Assembly: GCA_900074885.1 (NCBI GenBank)
Contig: FJUW01000051.1
Span: forward strand, 425,177-489,176
Direction: 5' to 3'
Source: Rhynchosporium graminicola
Taxonomy: Eukaryota; Ascomycota; Leotiomycetes; Helotiales; Ploettnerulaceae
DNA: 64,000 bases
Numbering within the stretch: the first letter of the stretch is position 1; every line of letters begins with the position of its first letter. The position numbers and the translations under genes were made by a program. This document shows, piece after piece, positions 59,705-64,000 of the stretch. The notes below the pieces were generated by a model that saw only the letters and a list, made by a program, of their open reading frames with translations, was not told where the DNA came from and did no database searches.

Positions 59705-59882
59705 TATGAGGGAGGAACTTCCTACACCTTTTTCTTTGACTTGATTCAGCCAGCCTGTTGAGCAGACATTCATCTTCCGCTTCATTTTTCACTTCGTAAA
59801 CAACTTTTTATTACTATCTAATTCGATCTTGTCAGCATCATCGCCATCACTACGATTTCCGATACACATTAATCCCGCAATT

Positions 59883-60584
59883 ATGAGGACCACCTCCATT
59901 TCCGACACTTTGGCTAGCCTGGCGCTCAGCACCCTCCTCGTCTCTTCTTCTGTCTTTGCAGTGCCCATAAACGTCGATACAGGAACTGCTGGTGTCCAGT
60001 TGACGCTCAATATCAACTATGGCGGACAACAAGCTCTTGGTGCAGCAGCTGAAGGACAACAACTGTTCGCTTTCAGTTCACATCAATTCATCGCTGCAAA
60101 TCCCGAGAATGTCGTCAACGGTACCGAAGCAACAGGTGGTCTTGCAGGAGCCACCGGAGAGTTTAACTTTGGCATTCACAGCGCCCTCGACATGATCTGT
60201 TATAACATTACCCTTCACAACTTCCAAGGCGAATTTTCATCCCCTGCTAACACAGCCACCCACAGTAAGTTTACTCTCATGTTAAGACTCCGAGGTATTG
60301 GATCAAAGATGCTCATATCTTTAACAGTACACGAAGCAGCGCTCGGCGCTTCCGGACCACCTCGCATTGCTTTCCCCAACCCTGAGCCAGTGAATGGCGA
60401 TTTGGCTATCAGGAACAGTGTGGGATGCCTGAAGGGACCATTTTTGACTGGTGTGTTGGTCGAGGGTGTTGATTCGGGAGAGGGGTTCCACGTCGATAAG
60501 ATCGAGGCCAACCCATCTGCATTTATGGCTGATACCCATTCGAGTTTGGCGTTGGCTGGAGCAGTCAGAGGACAGCTTTCTTGA
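59883..60584 (+). CDS. Secreted CHRD-domain protein, 2 exons
   Basis: Exons 59883-60264 and 60328-60584 give 212 residues. Residues 1-26 form a signal peptide ending in 'SSSVFA'. The rest is the CHRD domain of fungal secreted proteins: 'ALDMICYNITLHNFQ', 'SPANTATHIHEAALGASGPP', 'RIAFPNPEP', 'VGCLKGPFLTGVLVEG' and 'IEANPSAFMADTHSS'. The His residues in THIHE and DTHS are conserved; the biochemical role is not known. The intron (GTAAGT..CAG, 63 nt) is a multiple of three without stops, so its retention would add 21 residues; the joined form restores the conserved THIHE motif and is preferred. The frame is also open upstream of the chosen ATG. Confidence 0.88.
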   Translation: MRTTSISDTLASLALSTLLVSSSVFAVPINVDTGTAGVQLTLNINYGGQQALGAAAEGQQLFAFSSHQFIAANPENVVNGTEATGGLAGATGEFNFGIHSALDMICYNITLHNFQGEFSSPANTATHSKFTLMLRLRGIGSKMLISLTVHEAALGASGPPRIAFPNPEPVNGDLAIRNSVGCLKGPFLTGVLVEGVDSGEGFHVDKIEANPSAFMADTHSSLALAGAVRGQLS

Positions 60585-61182
60585 ACTTGGGGCTGAAAAA
60601 AGAAGGGAGTGGATGTTTGATTGTGATTATTAGGAAATGTATGATGTGGCTCGATGCTATTTTTTTCATGGTTTTTCATTCAAAATCACACACTCAGGCC
60701 GTTTGTTTCTGATGCCTCGACTTTTCCGAGATGTTGGTTTGCGTGCCTCAACCGCCAGATCTGCATGCCGCTTGCTCTTCAAGGATTTGAACTTGTAAGT
60801 ATCAGATACAATCGGTATAATAGACACAAAGCGTCGTTGGGGTGATTGTGCTAGCTCGATCTACCTCCATAGGCAGAATATTAGTCTTTTACTCGATCCT
60901 GAACAAGACAATATATCAATATTATGAGGTAGACTTTCGTAATATACAAAGGTGGAAAGGGGATGAATAAAGGAGCGGGGGCGAGACGCTGTAAAGGAAT
61001 TTCTTCAGGTGGAAAATGAGCCCGTTCGAGGGAAGGAAAGTAAGCATACTCGTAGGATAGTAGAGGATATTAAAGATAGAAAGAGGTAGTACGATGTAGA
61101 GGTCAAAAACACGAGAGATCTCAGAGCACTTAATAGTCGATAATACACTATTACATGAACAGCCTTATTCTGACGTCTTCTA
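60585..61182. other. Intergenic between the CHRD gene and the Mutator-like element
   Basis: 3' region of the CHRD gene, then AT-leaning sequence without a recognised gene. Confidence 0.55.
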
Positions 61183-61190
61183 TTTGTTTT

Positions 61191-61239
61191 GGCCATAGCT
61201 AAATCGCCATACGTGAATAGCTATACCGCCATACGCTAA
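61191..61239 (+). repeat. Left terminal inverted repeat of the MULE
   Basis: 49 bp; 48 of 49 bases match the reverse complement of 62114-62162. The difference is the sixth base, T here and C on the other end. Confidence 0.92.
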
Positions 61240-61382
61240 AAGTCTAGTGACTTAGCGTGTGCATCTAGGGGATACGCCCCCCTATACAAATTTGTACTAG
61301 AGGGCATAGTCCATTTATACAGAATAAAAATTTCATAATAATCTAATTACCCCTAAGGCTGAAGATTGTTATTAAGTCAGAA

Positions 61383-62027
61383 TTGAAGTTATTCAGAGAC
61401 TTCTACTCAACGCCCACTACTTCTACTACTTCTACTATAACTTCTGATCCTCAAGCTTATAGCCCTGCGCCTCCTATAGTAATCTATAGTGATACTACTA
61501 CTGGATTTGCTGCCTACCAGGCGCATGCAAAAGCTAATGGGTATGCTTTCAAACAACAAGACAATCGACCTTTCCGCGTATTATTTATCTGTGATCGAGC
61601 AGGTAAATACGACCCAAGAGAGAAGTAAACGAATATCGATTCTTCTAAAAGGCGGGGGAATACAGGTAGTAAGAAGTATAGGTGTCATATGAGAATTATT
61701 CTCTTGAAAGATAGAGCTTCAGAGCAATAGGAAATAAGGGTTTTAGAGGCTACATATAACCATGCGGCATCTGTAGCATTTACAGCCCATCTAGCATATA
61801 GAAATACTTCTATTCCGGCAGAGACTCGTGCAACTATTAGCTCCCTAGCTAAAGCGGGCTTACTAAATGCTCAAATACTCTTAGCTTTACGGGAAATCTA
61901 TCATTCAGATAGTATAGTAGATGCTACTATAGCTAGTGAATCGGTGATTCAGAGAGACATGATTGGGGGGATAGAGGGATACACCCAGGATGCGGAGTTT
62001 GAAGAAGATTTGGATGAATTAGCATAA
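61383..62027 (+). pseudogene. MULE-encoded DNA-binding-domain frame with two stops
   Basis: A 215-codon frame broken by TAA at 61626-61628 and TAG at 61728-61730. 'FRVLFICDRAGKYDPREK' before the first stop and 'TGSKKYRCHMRIILLK' after it resemble the zinc-binding N-terminal domain of fungal MULE transposases (FAR1/WRKY-GCM1 type); after the second stop 'EIRVLEATYNHAASV' and 'RATISSLAKAGLLNAQIL' continue it. The second stop replaces an expected Trp, as in RIP. The frame ends in an acidic tail ('EFEEDLDELA') where the catalytic domain would begin in a full transposase. Whether it was ever an independent gene is unknown. Confidence 0.7.
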
Positions 62028-62113
62028 TTATGCGGGCCCTAAATGTATTATACATAGTTATGCATACAAATCTTGGTGGTGATAAATGCACCCTACACTT
62101 TGGGCTCGCTTGG

Positions 62114-62162
62114 TTAGCGTATGGCGGTATAGCTATTCACGTATGGCGATTTAGCTGTGGCC
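62114..62162 (-). repeat. Right terminal inverted repeat of the MULE
   Basis: Reverse complement of 61191-61239 with one mismatch, followed at once by the target duplication TTTGTTTT. Confidence 0.92.
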
Positions 62163-62170
62163 TTTGTTTT

Positions 62171-64000
62171 CCTTCGCGTGTTGGAGTGTTGTGTATCACA
62201 AAGCAATACAGAGACTTCGCCCTTGAGGCACGTAAGGTAATGTTAGGAAAAGGCGAGGCATGGGAAAGATTCGGCCCACACACTCACCCCATGACTCTTG
62301 ACCTGAATGATACTTCAAACATTCGAGACTTTGAGTTTGAGCGCTTCAAGGGTGTCATAGCCTTTCAATCGGACCGGATGGCGCTACTTGTGACATAACA
62401 AAAGGTCATCCCAATTTCCACGCAGGCTATCTTGCTTCCAGGCAATATCCCACGAACACACTTCCATCACTGGTCAGAGCCTATGAAAAAAGAAAGGAAA
62501 TGAACTCATCGATGTTTATCTCGCACTTCGAGCTTATTCATCCATAGCACTCCGCTCGTTGATCTCAGACATCCCCGAAAACTAACTAACCGCATAAGGT
62601 TCCCAGGCTCCCAATCCTACATGATAGCCAGTTCCTTGATCGTGTGACTCGGGGCTATTCTTGAAAGAGTTTTCCTCAGGTTCAGCCGCACGGGCTAGAT
62701 GTTCAAACTTCTGATCATGCCGTCTTCTAGAAATGCTCTCTGAAGACAAGGAATCCTTGTGTATACCGACGGTCTGAACGTTGAGGTATCAAAAGCTTGC
62801 ATTCTTTAACTCAGATGGCCATGGGCCGACTAAATGACTAGCTATGCTGACTAAGGGTTTCTTGGCTCTCACGTGGGTCCTGGGGCACGTCACCCAATAC
62901 CTTGCTCGCAGGCAAATCCTTAGTGGTCTTCGAACTTCGAAGTAATGTATATTACTTACTCCATAGGTATACTGCAAATAAATGACAGCGATCATCGTGA
63001 TCCCAGCCGGACTTACAGTGTCTTTACCCTACTCAGCAATTGTGCATCTCTACAATGGTAGGTTTGTGATCTTTGTGAATGGATGGATCGGCAAAGTCAG
63101 AACCATCACGTGATCTACGAGTGTATGAATTGCATGCATGCTTGCAGGGAGTTATCTACAGGAGTTTCGAGCTACCTAAAGAGCCATTAAGAGCTCTTTG
63201 AAACATTCTGTACCACTTGATACCACGTAATCGTGGGATCGAAGACCACCGCCCTCCGTTAAAGCTGCGCCATGGAAAACCAAGATACAGCCTAACGAGC
63301 CTCACCTCGAAAGCACGGACTTTGATTGTATGTGAAATAGAATCGTGTTTTTTGGTGTGTTGTTGGTTTTCGGGATGCCCGACTAGGAGGCGCAACTTCG
63401 CCGGATGGTTATCTGGTCCCACAACAAAGTGTATACGGTGGTATGTGATACTGTACTGCGGAATAAACAAGGCTCCAGAAGAGTTCGCATATGCTGTGCG
63501 CATCATCGGCGTGTGAGCGAGATCATGCGAAGCTTAACAGAAACCCAAAGTATGCTACTTACTGTACTGTAATATTTGGGATAAATAACCCCCTGCCCTG
63601 TACAGTGAGTGGCTCGGTGGCTCTAGAAGGTTCACGCCCACAATTAGACTGAATCTGATCAAACGATGAGGTGTTGACCCTCGCCGAGGCCCCCATTGAA
63701 AGAGACAGGAACAGGGTAGTGGTCTATTCAAGTTTACCACCAAGTATACCCTAACTCCAAACACGAAATAGACCAACACCTTCATAGAAAACTTCAAGAG
63801 GTGCTGTAATCAACTTGAATACGAGCTGAACCTTATCTGAGAAGTCTAAAAGGTCCTCACTGGTTACGGGTCCAATAAGGTTATTGTAATGAAGGAGAAA
63901 TGTGGACAGCGAAAATACCAAGTAGAGGGCGAAGCAATGGAATTCTGTGGGCCAATACATCTCGGAACGACAAAGAGCAGCCGACAGTTCTTGGAATAAC
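62171..64000. other. Right-edge region with no recognised gene
   Basis: A frame running into 62397 ('EAWERFGPHTHPMTLDLND') looks somewhat protein-like but has no known relative or start here. The minus-strand frames at 63156-63506 and 63751-63960 are not recognised; the latter could belong to a gene continuing past the window edge. Confidence 0.4.

Larger units (their letters stand above)
58476..59882. other. Divergent intergenic region
   Basis: Between the cupin gene (-) and the CHRD gene (+). Contains the palindromic repeat at 59125-59197 within an AT-rich patch (59040-59210). No recognised gene; the frames at 58639-58984 overlap on both strands. Confidence 0.5.
61191..62162 (+). mobile_element. 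Non-autonomous Mutator-like (MULE) DNA element, 972 bp, complete ends
   Basis: The ends are 49-bp inverted repeats (61191-61239 and 62114-62162), beginning GGCCATAGCTAAATCGCC, with a single mismatch. The element is flanked by the 8-bp direct repeat TTTGTTTT (61183-61190 and 62163-62170). Long inverted repeats with 8-9 bp duplications are typical of MULEs. Inside is only a decayed frame for a FAR1/MULE-type DNA-binding domain, with no DDE catalytic domain, so the element could move only with help. The one repeat mismatch is a C/T at CpA, which fits RIP. Confidence 0.88.

Overview
The window is nuclear DNA of a filamentous ascomycete (Pezizomycotina; the protein sequences look most like Leotiomycetes, but this is an impression, not a search result). 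The evidence is genes cut by short GT..AG introns with CTAAC-type branch sites, fungal-type proteins, and a transposon block mutated in the way repeat-induced point mutation (RIP) does it: C/T and G/A changes only, Gln and Trp codons turned into stops.

Layout. 1-11.2 kb is an AT-rich, gene-free block of dead transposons. A hAT transposon is split by a chromovirus-like Ty3/Gypsy element (2765-9872, two 235-bp LTRs, GCTAA target duplication). A third, inverted LTR of the same family sits at the left edge, next to a gag relic of another element. A single N at 7382 joins two identical 543-bp copies and looks like an assembly error. 11.2-15.5 kb is normal-composition, apparently non-coding DNA. 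15.5-17.4 kb is an amino-acid permease. 17.4-23.3 kb is gene-poor, with a decayed Gypsy integrase piece.

From 23 to 61 kb lies the gene-bearing arm. In order: pyruvate kinase (-), mitofissin ATG44 (+), phosphopantetheine adenylyltransferase CAB4 (+), an F-box-like protein (+), an Atg28-like coiled-coil protein (+), a WDR68/DCAF7-type WD40 protein (+), an alpha/beta hydrolase (-), a WDR6/Rtt10 tRNA-modification partner (-), a membrane alpha/beta hydrolase (+), a quinone-oxidoreductase gene with an in-frame stop (-), SPT5 (+), a small cupin (-) and a secreted CHRD protein (+). These are mostly housekeeping genes with no operon-like logic; several pairs are divergent or convergent. Exon joins for the multi-exon genes were worked out by reading phase and are given in each entry.

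61.2-62.2 kb is a complete non-autonomous Mutator-like element (49-bp terminal inverted repeats, 8-bp target duplication) carrying only a decayed DNA-binding-domain reading frame. The last 1.8 kb shows no gene I recognise.

The points most worth a second look are the 972-bp Mutator-like element, the 1.8-kb intron of pyruvate kinase filled with a 152-bp tandem repeat, the single nonsense codon in an otherwise intact oxidoreductase, two tiny multi-exon genes that simple ORF calling misses (ATG44, cupin), and a shared ~65-bp palindromic repeat at 43.3 and 59.1 kb.
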